From the NCBI RefSeq assembly GCF_022376445.1, contig NW_025954971.1, positions 434,001 through 498,000 of the forward strand: a stretch of 64,000 nt of DNA, read 5' to 3'. Below are positions 23,582-34,813 of the stretch, in pieces. The notes below the pieces were generated by a model. The model worked only from the letters and a program-made list of their open reading frames with translations. It searched no databases and was not told where the DNA came from. Positions within the stretch are counted from its first letter, which is position 1, and each line of letters begins with the position of its first letter. The stretch is from Fomitopsis serialis (taxonomy: Eukaryota; Basidiomycota; Agaricomycetes; Polyporales; Fomitopsidaceae). The position numbers were made by a program, and so were the translations under genes.

Positions 23582-26057
23582 TTATGACTTGACGTCGGGG
23601 GCGATGACCTCCTTCTCGATTGAGCCCGCGTCCGCCTCGGGCGTGCCCTGCTCCAGCCCGTCCTTGCGCACGTCCTCGACGTACACGACCTGCTCGTCCT
23701 CGTAGTTCGTCTCTTTCACTGTGCGGAGCACGAGGAACGCGAGCGGGAACGAAACCAGCATTATGATCCAGCTCGCGAGCTGCGGAGAGAACGGTCAGCG
23801 CCGAGTCCGCCGATAAGTCCACAGGGAGACGACGACGTACGAGCTCGTTCAGCCAGGGCGTCTTCACCGCGTCCATGCCGTAGCTGCCCGCCTCGCCCGC
23901 GCTCTGCAGCGCCTTGTAGAGACCCGCGAAACGCGCGAGGGTGAAGGGGTCGTTCGAGAGCGCGGACATGATCCAGTACGCGAGCGCCTGGTAGCACGCG
24001 TCGCCGAAGTAGTCTGCCCGCCTGTCAGCACACATCTGGCCCCCGCAGCCCGTTGCACTCACAGAAGAAGAACAGCGGGCCCTTGGTCCTGTACGCCGCG
24101 TCCTTGTAGTTGATCAGGTACAGGACGGAGTCAGGGCTGTGCCGCGTGTACGTGACCTGCCACGCGAGGCCGCACACCCACACGACGACCGTGACCACGG
24201 CGACGGCGGCGAGGCCGATGTAGCCGCGCGTGCGGCGGTCGAAGCGCTTCCCGTCGAGGACGAGGAAGCCGATCATGAGCGCGCCGACAATGGCGCCGGC
24301 ACCCTCGAGCACCGCGTTGAGCGCACGCGTCGGCGCGTCGAAGCGCGCGGTGTTGATTGAGCCCTGGTAGGCGTAGAAGTAGTTCGACGCGAAGAACATC
24401 GGGAGCAGCGCTGCACCGGCCGGTCAGCACCGGGGATGCTAGGCAGAACGTGAGGACGTACCGATCATGCGCCAGTCCTTGAGCGTGCGCCACATGCCGA
24501 TGATCTCCTCGTGCGGCTTAGAGGCGGCCTGGAGCTTGACGATCGTGCCGTCACTCCGGATCACCTGGTTCGGCGGGAGGAGGAGGATCGTGCTCGCGAC
24601 ACCGACGAAGATGATGACCAGGAATGCGATGTATGTGGAGGTCGACACTGCGCCAAGCGAACCGGAGCGGATGTTGATCGCCAGCGCAATGAGCGCGCCG
24701 ATGAGCGAGCCAAACTGGAAGATGGCCCAGAAAACACCAAACGCCTTGCCCTTGTCTTTCTCGAGCGGGTACGACATCATGATCGAGCCCTGCGCGGACC
24801 ACAGCAGCGCGGCAGTGATGCCGAGGATGGCACCCGCGAAGATGAGGAACCATGACGTGCCCTGCGTCTGGTAGCACCAGAGGGCACCGACGTAGAGCGC
24901 GTAGCCTAGAGTACCGAGGAAAAGCGTGATCCTGGGGCCAAGAACTAGAGGTGAATGATCAGCATTCATTCCAAACAACGCGGTTCCACCCAGACGTTGC
25001 GAAAGTCTAGTACTGTCGGCTTCCTGCGTCGAGAAGACGGCGCGGAGCCAGTTCAGCGAAGCGCAACAAGTGTGCCCACGCCCGCCAATGTCCCGGAATG
25101 CCCTCTACTGAAGCCAGGGGCATTGGCTTCGCTCGAACGGAGCACGCTGAACCTTGATCAAGCTCTTCTGCGGGGCGCCCATGATGCACAATGGCACCGC
25201 ACGTAAAGATAAGGATACCCTGACGGGGTCCCCACCGCAAGGTCAACGACGTTGTTTTGAAGCTCCCTCACTCCTCAAGCTAAAGCTGACAGCTTGGGAG
25301 CAGAGGTGTGAAAGCGCCTATGCCTGGCCTGATAAGCTGTGGCAAGGAGGGCGTTTGACATGTCAGAATGAAGACTGGGCAGGACCGAGCCTGACGATTA
25401 AGCCACCGCGTCCGTACCCGGAGGGCCCGTCAGGATCAAACTGACCGAGCCTCGTGCATCAGGTTTGCCTGACACACTGACAGTTCCTGGGCATGCCTCG
25501 CCGCCTCGAAGTCACAAGGGTCTTCCAGGCTTCCCAGCCGAAAAAAAGAGGGAACGCCAGCCTGAGGGAATGGAGGTAACGGAAGGAACGTACCATTGGC
25601 AATACCGCCACTGACTATACCGGTGATGGCGAAGAGGCCGTAAAGGACGCCGTTCGCCGTGTCGGAGAGCGTCAGGTTCTGTGTACCTCCTGCGCCGAGG
25701 TTGGAGACAGCGCTGAACATGCCCACTGTCGCGAAACTGCATGTGGGTCAGTGTTACGTCCGATCATGGCGAGCCTGTAGCCTTGGCGAGGACTGGCAAT
25801 CTGTATTGCCTTTCGCTGTCAAGCATACCGGCGACTGAACCGTGTGCGATGAGCCGGAGTGGTTGACAGCAGACGCGAACGGCAACCTATGGCCGTTCCT
25901 TGCCAGGCTCCCAGGTCGGAGGACTCACCAGGTGATGCCCACGAGTACCACCTGTACCATGGGCGTGCTGCACAGCAGAGAAAACGTTAGCCACAACACG
26001 AGTGCGAACGAAGGCGAGCACGCACGTATAGAACCGAGGGTATTTGATTTCCACCAT
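23582..26057 (-). CDS. UNC93-like MFS-fold transporter
   Basis: A multi-pass membrane protein of the fungal UNC93/DUF895 group; the transported substrate is unknown. Exons: 26057-26026, 25967-25929, 25736-25594, 24944-24462, 24410-24063, 24013-23841 and 23779-23582, totalling 1,416 nt and 471 residues in phase. About eleven to twelve hydrophobic helices are visible. Characteristic stretches are GMFSAVSNLGAGGTQN, LGPRITLFLGTLGYALYVG, FGVFWAIFQFGSLIGALIA, ASNYFYAYQGSINTARF and YFGDACYQALAYWIMSAL. The C-terminal tail is acidic and cytosolic (EDEQVVYVEDVRKDG). Introns 2 and 3 are 192 and 649 nt, far longer than the window's usual 50-60 nt. Confidence 0.87.
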
Positions 26058-28922
26058 GTTGGCGGCGTTGGCTCGAGGACAGGAGCGCGTCGTGCAGGGA
26101 GGGGGCTCACTCGCGGGGAGGCAGCAGCGCGGAGGCAGGCTGTCCCAGGGCTCAGATATATATGTACTGTCTCCGCATGGATGGAGCGGGAGGAGGAGGA
26201 GAGATAAGCTGGGAGATCGCAGAGTCCCGATGGCCCTAACTTACCTCGGCGCGCGAGGCTCGCATGATACCGTCCGACCTCCAGCCTGCCCGGCCTGTCA
26301 AACGGAGCACACCCTGATGTCCCTGGCCGTAGCCGTGGCCGCCAGCGCGATAGCGGCAGCAAGGCTGAGCGCTGAGCACGTTGATCGAGCACCCGTGCCC
26401 GCGTTGGTGTTCCTCTCCCCGGATGCGCCTCTTCTTGGCTGCAATTTCAAGCCGCGGACAGAACTCTACGTGCACGCGTGGTCGCTCCGCCGCGAGGCTA
26501 CTCACGCGCGCACCTATTTCGGTCCCATGTTGGCGGCGAAGGCGTGGGTGGTGGCGAAGCAGGAGAAGCTCGCCGGGGCGTATGGCCGTCGTCCATGTCG
26601 TGTGGTCGCAGCGCCAGGCGCCCGTCTACCGGTCGTCCATGATCGTGGGACCGTGCACCTCCTCGAGCTTGCCTCACAGTCGGGCAGTTGACAATGTCAT
26701 TGAACAGCACATACACCAGACGATTTGTCGGTGCCGTCTCCCAAAATCCCACATGCCCTGTCAGTCAGACTAGCGATATCCACGGTGCCGAAGTGTGGCA
26801 CCCCACGACGAAGGCTTCGAACGCTCGACGATAGGCATCCGCATTGCCTTCCTCAAGACCCAGCGCACGGCCCAGTCACTACCCAGTCTCATACCGAGGC
26901 CCTCCACGTGAGGGCTTGTGTCGAGCCTAGCGCACGGCCTTTCCTCTCCGAATCGACGCTTTGGTGCATGATGATGGCACCGCTTCAAAGTACAGTGTGT
27001 CATCGGGAATCGGGATGTCCTATCCTCGCAAGGCTAGTTGAGTGCATTTGGACCCCGTCATGATACCCCGTTTGCGAGTGCTCCATTCTCTCGGGATGTG
27101 GCTACGAAATAGCACTAGTAGGACTGGCCTCAGAGGCACACGCCGTATGTACGTCGATTTTTCTCTAGGGCTTCTCGACCGCTCGCTGTCAGCCGCAGCT
27201 TACGTCCTCACCATTTCTTTCTGCAGGCGGACCTATTGTCCTAAAGACAAACACAGATCACGCCTCCCAGTTGCTTCCAAGAGTAAACTTCACTTCGTCT
27301 CTGGCATTGGTCTTGTGTTCAACAGAGTCAGACAACTCCCCGGTGCGCCACCCGTGCGTTCCACATGGAACATCCAGCGCGTTCCTGTCCACAACTTGAA
27401 CCAGGTAAGATTGGGATCTCACGCTGGCGCACTGATACGTGCGCAGACATGCTAGCGTATACCACCTTATCTTCCGTCGTGCCTGGTATAATGTACGGCC
27501 GCTCGCCGGGAGCACAACAGGCCAGTGCGCGGCGCACAGGCACCACTTTCGTCGACGACGATCCTGCGGATGATGAAGGCGAAACATAGGCAGTCGTGTA
27601 GGTTCGCACTGCTTGCGCGCATAGTCAGCATGCGCGCAGGTGCGCCACGTTCGACGACAACTGCTGCTCGGTCACCCGGGCTGTCCTGGTGTGCGGGAGG
27701 CCTCACGGCCTCCGAATCATACAGCTCCGGTGGCTGGGGAATGTCTCCGATACTTGGTGCGCGGGAAGATATCCGGCGAAAGTCGACACGCATGTTTCCA
27801 ATTCAGTGCGATCGCAGGACTACAACGTATGCGAGACTGCGTACCCGTTCGACTGGAGTGTGGGAAAAGCAAGGGCGATGTCAGCTCCCGTAGATATCGG
27901 AGAGTATCCCTTGGACGCAGATTGCGTTCCTGCGGTAAGTATTACGCATCCAGGCGTGGACACAATTCTGAACTCGTGTGCGGAGTGGTAGGGCTTTTTT
28001 TCAAACCTTGTCAGCGATAGCATACTTATCATTCTCCACTCCAGCTGTCTTATGATGCCAGAGTGGATTCTACATGCCAGTCTCTGGCTCTGATGACCGC
28101 GCGGCCCGGATACAGACCCTGCTCCCACACAGGTCTACGTACGTTTTGTATCAGACTCCTGGACGGCGGTATACGTACTTAAGTATCACCAGGTCCTCGA
28201 GCATCGCAACATCGCGTCCAGACAAGCCTTAAGTCCATACAAGTATCCCTGCCTCTCCACCCACTCCGAGTCAATCACCGGCACTTCGATCTTTCATCGA
28301 GTATGTACCCCCACCAGTTGAACATAACTCTGATAGCCTCGAAGCCTTCGACGCACCATCGATCCGCGCAGCACCCACTTTGGAACGCGATAGCATTTTT
28401 GCCGTCTAGGGCTTTTCTCGGCTGATTTCATTCTACACAGATTGCACCCGAAAGGCAACGCGACGTGTTCTCTGTTGACAGATTGTCGCTCGTCAGTGTC
28501 CAGATTTAGACTGGGGTTCATCGTGGCGCACGACTACCTAGTACGCGGACTTGAAGGTGCTGGCTGCCAGTGTAGATCCACATTAGCGAAGAGCAAGCTG
28601 TGGGTTGAGCGAGGGTTACTGGTATGTGCGAATGTCGTGCGTTCCAATGATCATCGATCATCTCACAAGTCACCTTCTAGGTCTGTCGTTTTACCTAGTA
28701 CAACTAGGGTTACTGTCTTTGGATCACAAATGCGTGCAATACAAGTGCTATACATAACCTACGCAACGGACTTGAAATGGGAGTACACTATATGACAACA
28801 ATATGACAAAATAACAGGTACTGGACGGTCGTAACACAGCAGGACGAATATAGCAAGCCGACAACGCTGTATCATAACATACATTGTAAGATCACACAAC
28901 CACGAGAGCGCGGAACCTCATT
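26058..28922. other. 2.9-kb region without a supportable gene
   Basis: Many short overlapping ORFs occur on both strands, but none shows domain motifs, introns that extend it, or similarity to other parts of the window. I saw no terminal repeats or target-site duplications. It could contain decayed genes, non-coding RNA or promoter DNA. Confidence 0.35.
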
Positions 28923-30227
28923 TCAGGCAAACCCACCGTCGCCTCCCACGTCGCTGGAAGTTTCGAAGCAGTGCGATATGTCCTGCATCGGTGCCCGTCT
29001 GGGCGCGCACCGCTGAGGCTGTGGCCCGGTAGTTGCACACGGCGCGTACTCGAGCAATTGGCGCATCAATTCGCCCGAGAGGTTCTTGTCCCAGCGATGG
29101 CACATGGACCTCGCCCCGCTTGCCTTCCGTTCGTTGCAGCCCATCCAATCCAGGACGTTGCATATTTCCTACGAAGGTTCGAGCGTCAGCTAGCCTCATC
29201 CACACCGTCGACTGATCATCCACTCACGATGATCCAGCGCTTCACCGTGTCGGGGAGGGTGAAAATGCCCCAGCCGAGCGCCGTACACACGAGTACATCC
29301 CTCCAGTGGTGTAGCATACTGAGGGGTAAACCCCGTGTTGCGGCTGTGCACGCGCGGAGCAGCAGCAGATGCAGCGCGCGGCAGTGCGTCAGCGATTGGA
29401 GGCCGTAGACTAGCGTCGAGACGAGCTCGATCATGACGGTGTCCGCCAGCACGCCGAGCGCGTAGAGGTCGCCGACGAAGGCGGCGATGTTCAGCACTTG
29501 GGCTCGTGTCGGCTCGAGCACGGGGCTGATGGGGTCCAGGCCGGTCACCCCGTCGAGGAAGCTGAGGTCCGTCTGCGCACGAAGAGAAAGGTTCGCTAAG
29601 TCATCTGTAGGGCTACACGGCCGGGAATGTGGCCTACCTTGAAGAAGCTACAGAAAAACGCGGTCGTGAGCGCCTTGAGGAACGCGAGGTGCAGCTCGGA
29701 CCCGGTCTGGGCGTCGCCCCAGTATAGGTCCGCGATGGCCTCCCTGACGACGACCGCAATGGTGCGCGAGTACGAGAGCCTCTCGGTCCCTGCGTGCAAT
29801 AGGCGATGCGCCCAGGAGGCGAAATCCAGGTTTTCCTTGTTCTCGTCCGCCGAGGAGTCTAGGAGTGCCTCTGAGATCACTCGGGCCTCCCCACACATCT
29901 CAAGCGGGTGACAGGTGAGTCGCGTCGTTGACTGAACGCGGACAAAGTACGCCTGCATGTGGATGTCGAGGGCACGAGGGGGAGGGCTGGCCCGGGGACG
30001 ACAGCCTGAGCAGACGGAATGGACGGCCGTCGGGTTGTAAGACGGTACGGATATTGTTGTTCTCTCGGGGGCGAGTTGATGCACTGAGGGCCAGACACAA
30101 CTGACGAGGACATTTCAGTAATTGTGCTGGATCGTGGCGCGCTTGGGTCGCTGGCCTCGCCATTGTGGCCGGCAGAATTAGGCATGTCGCTCCAGAACCA
30201 GCGCCTTGCACTGGCATCATGAGCCAT
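28923..30227 (-). CDS. MIF4G-like helical-repeat protein (hypothetical)
   Basis: Exons: 30227-29951, 29870-29638, 29572-29228 and 29168-28923, totalling 1,101 nt and 366 residues in phase. The N-terminus is disordered (starts MAHDASARRWFWSDM). From about residue 95 it is all alpha: WAHRLLHAGTERLSYSRTIA, LHLAFLKALTTAFFCSFFK and FVGDLYALGVLADTVMIELV. The last segment resembles the FIGELY..G.L helix pair of MIF4G domains (eIF4G, CBP80, UPF2), and EICNVLDWMG near the end resembles a later MIF4G helix. It is much shorter than eIF4G. The exon 1-2 junction is my best in-phase choice and the least certain. Translation or mRNA-decay roles are inference only. Confidence 0.65.
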
Positions 30228-31317
30228 TATTGTCTCATCGTCAAGCTCCTGCGGGATGGGAGACTGGGAGGGGAGGAAGGACACGAGCCCACGAGAGAGC
30301 TGTCTGTCGTCATCATGAAGGTGAGTCTGGTCGTGGCGGGAGTTGGAAGGAGGATGGGGAGCAGCCGGCGTCCAACACGCCGCGGGTGATGGTGGTTCGG
30401 GTGTGGGTGACCACAACACGCGCCAACGTGTTTATATGCCTCAGATGGACTTCTGTGCGGCGTGGCCCGTGATGGCGCTTTGTCACCGTCGCCGTTAGAG
30501 GATGAAAGAAAGTGGCGCTTTGGCTTTGCATTGTCGTCGCTATGCACTATTTTGGACATTGGACACTTATCAGATCTTCCGCTGATCAGCATGATACGAG
30601 CAAGAAACGCAGAGGAATGTGGATTTCGACGGCTTTCGACGGGGTTATCCAAGACCGTCGTGCCGGCGGGGTGAATGTTGCATAAATTCCACCACTCGGA
30701 AAATAACCACCGCGGCGCGACACTCTCGGTTCGCAACGTCGTCCCAACGTAACTAGACAGTGTATCGCTTTGCCGCCCGACTCCTTGTTGCACGCCACTG
30801 CAACTGGATGCACTGTTGGCTTGAACGCGACAGACAGCGTCAGCCACCGACGCGTACCAAAGCGCCTCGGTATTCGCCGTTCGATCATTGTCATCACGTG
30901 CCAATGTTCTCTACCAGTGCATGGCGGCCCGCGGGCAACGACGACCTCGAGTTTACACAAGAATCTCATGTCCAGCGACCGCCGCGCTAAGTCGGACGCA
31001 CCCTCCGTATTACAATCGAAGGATGTAGCGGACACAAAGTCAGGGTACCGCCCTTCTTTGGTCTGGGCGAGGGAAAGAAGGATCCCCTACCGCTGTGGCT
31101 GCCCATCTCGCTGGTGCGTTTCGATTACATTTGGCCCGTCGTTCTCAGCCAACAGAGTTCATTCAGCTAGCATTGACCACGGCAGCTCTCGCTGCTCCAT
31201 TGTGCTCCTGAGACGCCAGCGGGCGGCCACGGCACTCCAGAAGTCGGTGGGAGGTGCCCCGCCCCGCGTAGGATCGGTAGCAGTGGAACGCCGTCATCAC
31301 CACCGCCACGACGGTCC
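30228..31317. other. Intergenic region
   Basis: About 1.1 kb between the MIF4G-like gene and the TMEM242-like gene. The open frame of the former continues upstream to 30419 (MLWSPTPEPP), so its start could be earlier. No other feature is supported. Confidence 0.35.
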
Positions 31318-31984
31318 GTGTCGACCTCCAGTGCTGCACCGCCGCCGAGGATTCCTTCAAAAAGTGAGGCGCCACCATTGAGGGTACCTGCGAAGACAGG
31401 TACGACGTCGCTCGACCGTTCCGCTGCGCCTCAGATCGCCATTGCTTCATCACCTGCGATAACGGATGCCAGCGACGGGTTCAATGGTGCACTCTATTCC
31501 GCAAAAGCTTTTGGAATCGCTACGCTCTGCGTTGGTGCGGGGCTGTCACGATGGTGTGGGGCGTACAGCAAGTCTTGGGCGTTCAAAATGTACGTCTGTC
31601 CTGCAATCACACCTTCGCTCGATCTCACAAACTTTGGCATGGTAGACGCAGGAGTTCGCACACCGCATGCGGTCTCTCATTCTGTACCGGATGCCATTCC
31701 TATCATCTCGAATTCACCGCCCCCAGAGACAGAGGACAGCCAAGAAGTTTCTGATGCCCTCCGAATGCGTGTGGACCAGACCCCCGCGCTACCGATTGGA
31801 CCTGGCATGACGCCGAACGGAGGCTCGCAGCGGCGTATGAAGAACGTGGGATTATGGGTGGGCGCAGGCTGCACTCCAAGAGCTGGAGGCAGAGGGAGAG
31901 TTGGAACGGAGTAAAAGGGGCACACATGAACTACATCTAGTGTACAGTCGTTTACATCACTGGGCATCCATTCGCTCCTCTTGA
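31318..31984 (+). CDS. TMEM242-like small membrane protein, with several frame breaks
   Basis: A two-helix mitochondrial-type membrane protein related to TMEM242 (in animals an assembly factor for complex I and ATP synthase). The N-terminal part is Pro/Ser-rich and carries ALYSAKAFGIATLCVGAG. The next helix, TMVWGVQQVLGVQN, is one base out of frame. A GTACGT...ACGCAG intron follows at about 31,590-31,649. Then come EFAHRMRSLILYRMPFLSSR, WTWHDAERRLAAAYEERG and QAALQELEAEGELERSKRG, each again in a shifted frame, ending at TGA 31982-31984. At least four one-base losses are needed to read the whole product, mostly in G or C runs. The true ATG is uncertain, since the frame opens with a GTG at 31318. 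Confidence 0.6.
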
Positions 31985-32910
31985 CTCTGCCGACCTTCGA
32001 GACTTGCCAATGCCTCGCTCCCAGCCGTCAGCTCTAAGACAGCCTTGACGTCCTCCGCACTCCCGACCCGTATGCAGAGGCCGCGACTGCACCCACTGCG
32101 GAACTCCCCTCGCCAAAGCCACCTTCCCCCTCACTTTCTCTTTCGCACGTAACATCAGTTGCTCCACTGCCCAGTTGATGTACCCCGTCTTGCTGGTCTC
32201 CCAGGGCCGCTTGCCCGGCTCCGAAGGACCAGCTTGTTCCGGCGCGGTGAAAGCGGGATCGGGCGGCGGAAGGGCAGAAACGGAATCGTACATGGACTGG
32301 AACTCGGTGGAAAGTGAGAGAAGTGTTTGCAGCTGGGGTGCGCGTAAAAACGAGAGACGTTCTAGGCGGGATTTGGAATGGGCGAGCTGGACAGCGGAGG
32401 CACGAACAGCATGCGTGTATAATCGGCGAAGCTTTCGTTGCTACAACTAGCGTAAATACAGTATGATGGGAGTGACAACGCGCCACGCACGGCCTGAAGC
32501 TGCTTCCTAAGATCCTTGATCTCCTGCAGCAGCTCTGTCTCCTTCTCCTCCGGCTCATCGAGGTTCAGCCCCTTCTGATGCGGAGCGACAATGGGCAGGT
32601 CGGCGGGGATGGCGAAGATGTTGCGCAGCGACCAGGCCTCGAAGAAATCGAAAGCGATATCGACATGAGACTCGAGCAGAGTCTGAAAGGCATTCAGCCC
32701 CTTCTCGAGCTCCTCCGCACTCTTCCAGGCGTCGGTTGTGTCGGTTCGGACTGCGTCTCTCCTTTCGAGGAAGGCTTCCATCGCATCCACCGCCTGCTGC
32801 GTCGCCTCATTGGCAGAGTTGATGACATCGTCGAGTAGAAATTGAGGAACAAAACCGATGAGTTCAGGGAGGAGGACGGAGGGAACGGTGGGTGGTGGTG
32901 GTGCGCTCAT
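31957..32910 (-). CDS. MIS12: MIS12/MTW1, kinetochore MIND-complex subunit; 3' part frame-disrupted
   Basis: Mis12 links inner and outer kinetochore with Nnf1, Dsn1 and Nsl1. Exon 1 (32910-32491) begins MSAPPPPTVP and gives the signature LLPELIGFVPQFLLDDVINS followed by LESHVDIAFDFFEAWSLRNI. After a 50-nt intron, exon 2 starts at 32440 with QRKLRRLYTHAVRASA, and a heptad-rich coiled coil (SRLERLSFLRAPQLQTLLSL). The C-terminus, WETSKTGYINWAVEQLMLRA, then appears in two further frames (SSAVGAVAASA; EDVKAVLELTAGSEALASLE) and ends at TGA 31959-31957. Two one-base losses between about 32,140 and 32,050 would explain this. The 3' end overlaps that of the plus-strand TMEM242-like gene. Confidence 0.85.
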
Positions 32911-33109
32911 CGCGGCAGCATGCAGGCTGAGGACGGTTGTGCGCACTGCGCGGCGCGTCGCGTCTCAGCGCGCTCCGTCACAACTAATAGTCACTCTGTC
33001 ACATCAATGTCTAGTCACGTGCATTCTAGGCGCAAATTCCCGGCAAGGCGAAGAGACTCTATCAACGCCGCCAGTGCACGACGACAAACGACATCCTCAA
33101 GAATCCACC
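32911..33109. promoter_or_regulatory. Divergent promoter between MIS12 and RPL14
   Basis: A 199-bp spacer between start codons. It carries a palindromic CACGTG E-box at 33016-33021. Its use is inference. Confidence 0.5.
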
Positions 33110-33898
33110 ATGCCGGTGAGTCTGTCTTGCTGCAGGCCTGATCTACGACCCTCGCATGCTCGAAGAGAGTGAAGAAATCTGGATAAATTGGCGAGGAATA
33201 GGGTGGATTGCGGTCGGCCTGGGTGGATGACGTTTGGAGGTGCTGGGTGCCGGGTGGTTCTAGGTGGGATTCGTGAGGAACATGGGCTGCATCGGCGTCG
33301 CTGGAACGGAGGAACTGACTTGCGAGGGTCAATTGCAGACATCATATGCAACTGTGAGCGCTGAACCTCTTTCGCCTACAGGACCAGCCATCCAACTTCA
33401 AGCGCTTCGTCGAGGTCGGCCGCGGTATGCCTACAAAGTTCCTACTCTGGTAGTCCCGGACTAATCGTAGTACAGTCGTGCTCCTCAAGTCTGGTCCCCA
33501 TGCCGGTCACATCGCGGTGATTGCTGAGATCATCGACCACAACCGGGTACGTATCCAAGATTTCCTCACTTGCGAAGTGTTGATACTCATTGGGCTCACA
33601 GGCCATCATCGATGGTCCCACAACCGACGTGCCCCGCCAATCCTTCCCCTACCGCCATCTAACTCTCACTCCCTTTGTCCTTACCAAGCTCCCCCGCGCA
33701 GCCGGCTCGGGAGTCATCCGCAAGCAGCTTGAGCAGGAGGGCACCGTCGAGAAGTGGAACAAGTCTTCATGGGCGCAGAAGCGGGAGGCAGTCGAGAAGC
33801 GCCGGAAGCTCAACGACTTCGAGCGGTTCGCCGTCATGCTCGCGAAGAAGCAGCGGAGGGACACTGTCCGCAAGGCGGTCAAGAAGGCGTCTGCATGA
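33110..33898 (+). CDS. RPL14: 60S ribosomal protein L14 (eL14)
   Basis: A large-subunit ribosomal protein. Exons: 33110-33115 (ATG CCG only), 33382-33424, 33476-33546 and 33602-33898, totalling 417 nt and 138 residues, matching the family size. The KOW/SH3-like N-terminal domain reads FKRFVEVGRVVLLKSGPHAG and HIAVIAEIIDHNRAIIDGPT. The basic C-terminal helix includes WAQKREAVEKRRKLNDFERF and ends KKQRRDTVRKAVKKASA. A two-codon first exon followed by a long first intron (266 nt) is typical of ribosomal protein genes in this lineage. Confidence 0.96.
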
Positions 33899-34813
33899 GC
33901 TTTGGAGTGAGCGGCTGGGAGAGGGGTGCGGGTGTGTATGTTTGACGCGTTGGCTCGCCTTCATGCGCGGCATGGGACCAAAACGGGCTGGGACGTGCGT
34001 TCTCTGCGGCTGCGTCCCTCAGCATCTATATTGCATCGTCGTCTATGCTTTCTACACGATTTATGACATGCAGCATGCAAAATCATATTCTTGGCAGATT
34101 GGTCCACAGCGTCAACACGCATAACACGCAATGTTCAGCACAGCTGTCTCCGACGTCGATATACCCGTCGCTGTATGGCAGAGGTGCGCTCTGCAGCCAC
34201 TGAGTACTGACCGGGATCCTCGATTAGCTGCATTTTGCTATTCGAGGTGCTGTACCATCACCGTCTTCGGCCATCCGAGCTCAAGTTGGTGGTCCCGGTC
34301 AAGCTTCAAGAGGCAATAGTACGTCTACAGACTTTGTACGTTGTAAGTAGCGAAACTACCTAGGTAACTTGTATGCCACATCACATCTGTGAGATGGTGC
34401 AGAGAGGTGGCAGTACCAGTGCGTTGCCTCAAAGCTTAGTTTTTTTCGAACACGAGAAATTTCCCTCATCGCCGTGTTCTTGTCGCGTCTCCCTAGATGC
34501 ACTGAAAGCACGCCGTCGATGGAGAGCAGTCAAACAATGACACCGCTCACTAGCACTGCTCAGATTCAAAATACGGTCACGTGTTCGACGCGTGTCAATT
34601 AATGAGGGTCACTCGGTTAAACATCTCTACACGTTGGTTCGGCGCCGCTCTTCAGAGTCTTCTTATCTGACGCCACTCCCGAACTTCCCTCGCCACCAAC
34701 CCCTTCAAGCTCTTAAGAAAGGCGCCGTCTTTGCGTAAGTAACCACCAGCACACCCAACTTCATCTGAGGGTCACGGTAATCCTCGACGCTAGTAGCCGA
34801 CAAAGACTGTCTC
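33899..34813. other. Intergenic region
   Basis: About 915 bp between RPL14 and the dynamin gene. No supportable gene or repeat was seen. Confidence 0.35.

Noticed and set aside
26236..28020. Several ORFs of 80-126 codons on both strands
   Set aside because: No motifs, no in-phase partner exons and no paralogy in the window; lengths are what chance gives in GC-rich DNA.
33116..33381. Possible snoRNA in the long first intron of RPL14
   Set aside because: I looked for C/D boxes (RTGATGA with CTGA) and an H/ACA tail and found no convincing pair.
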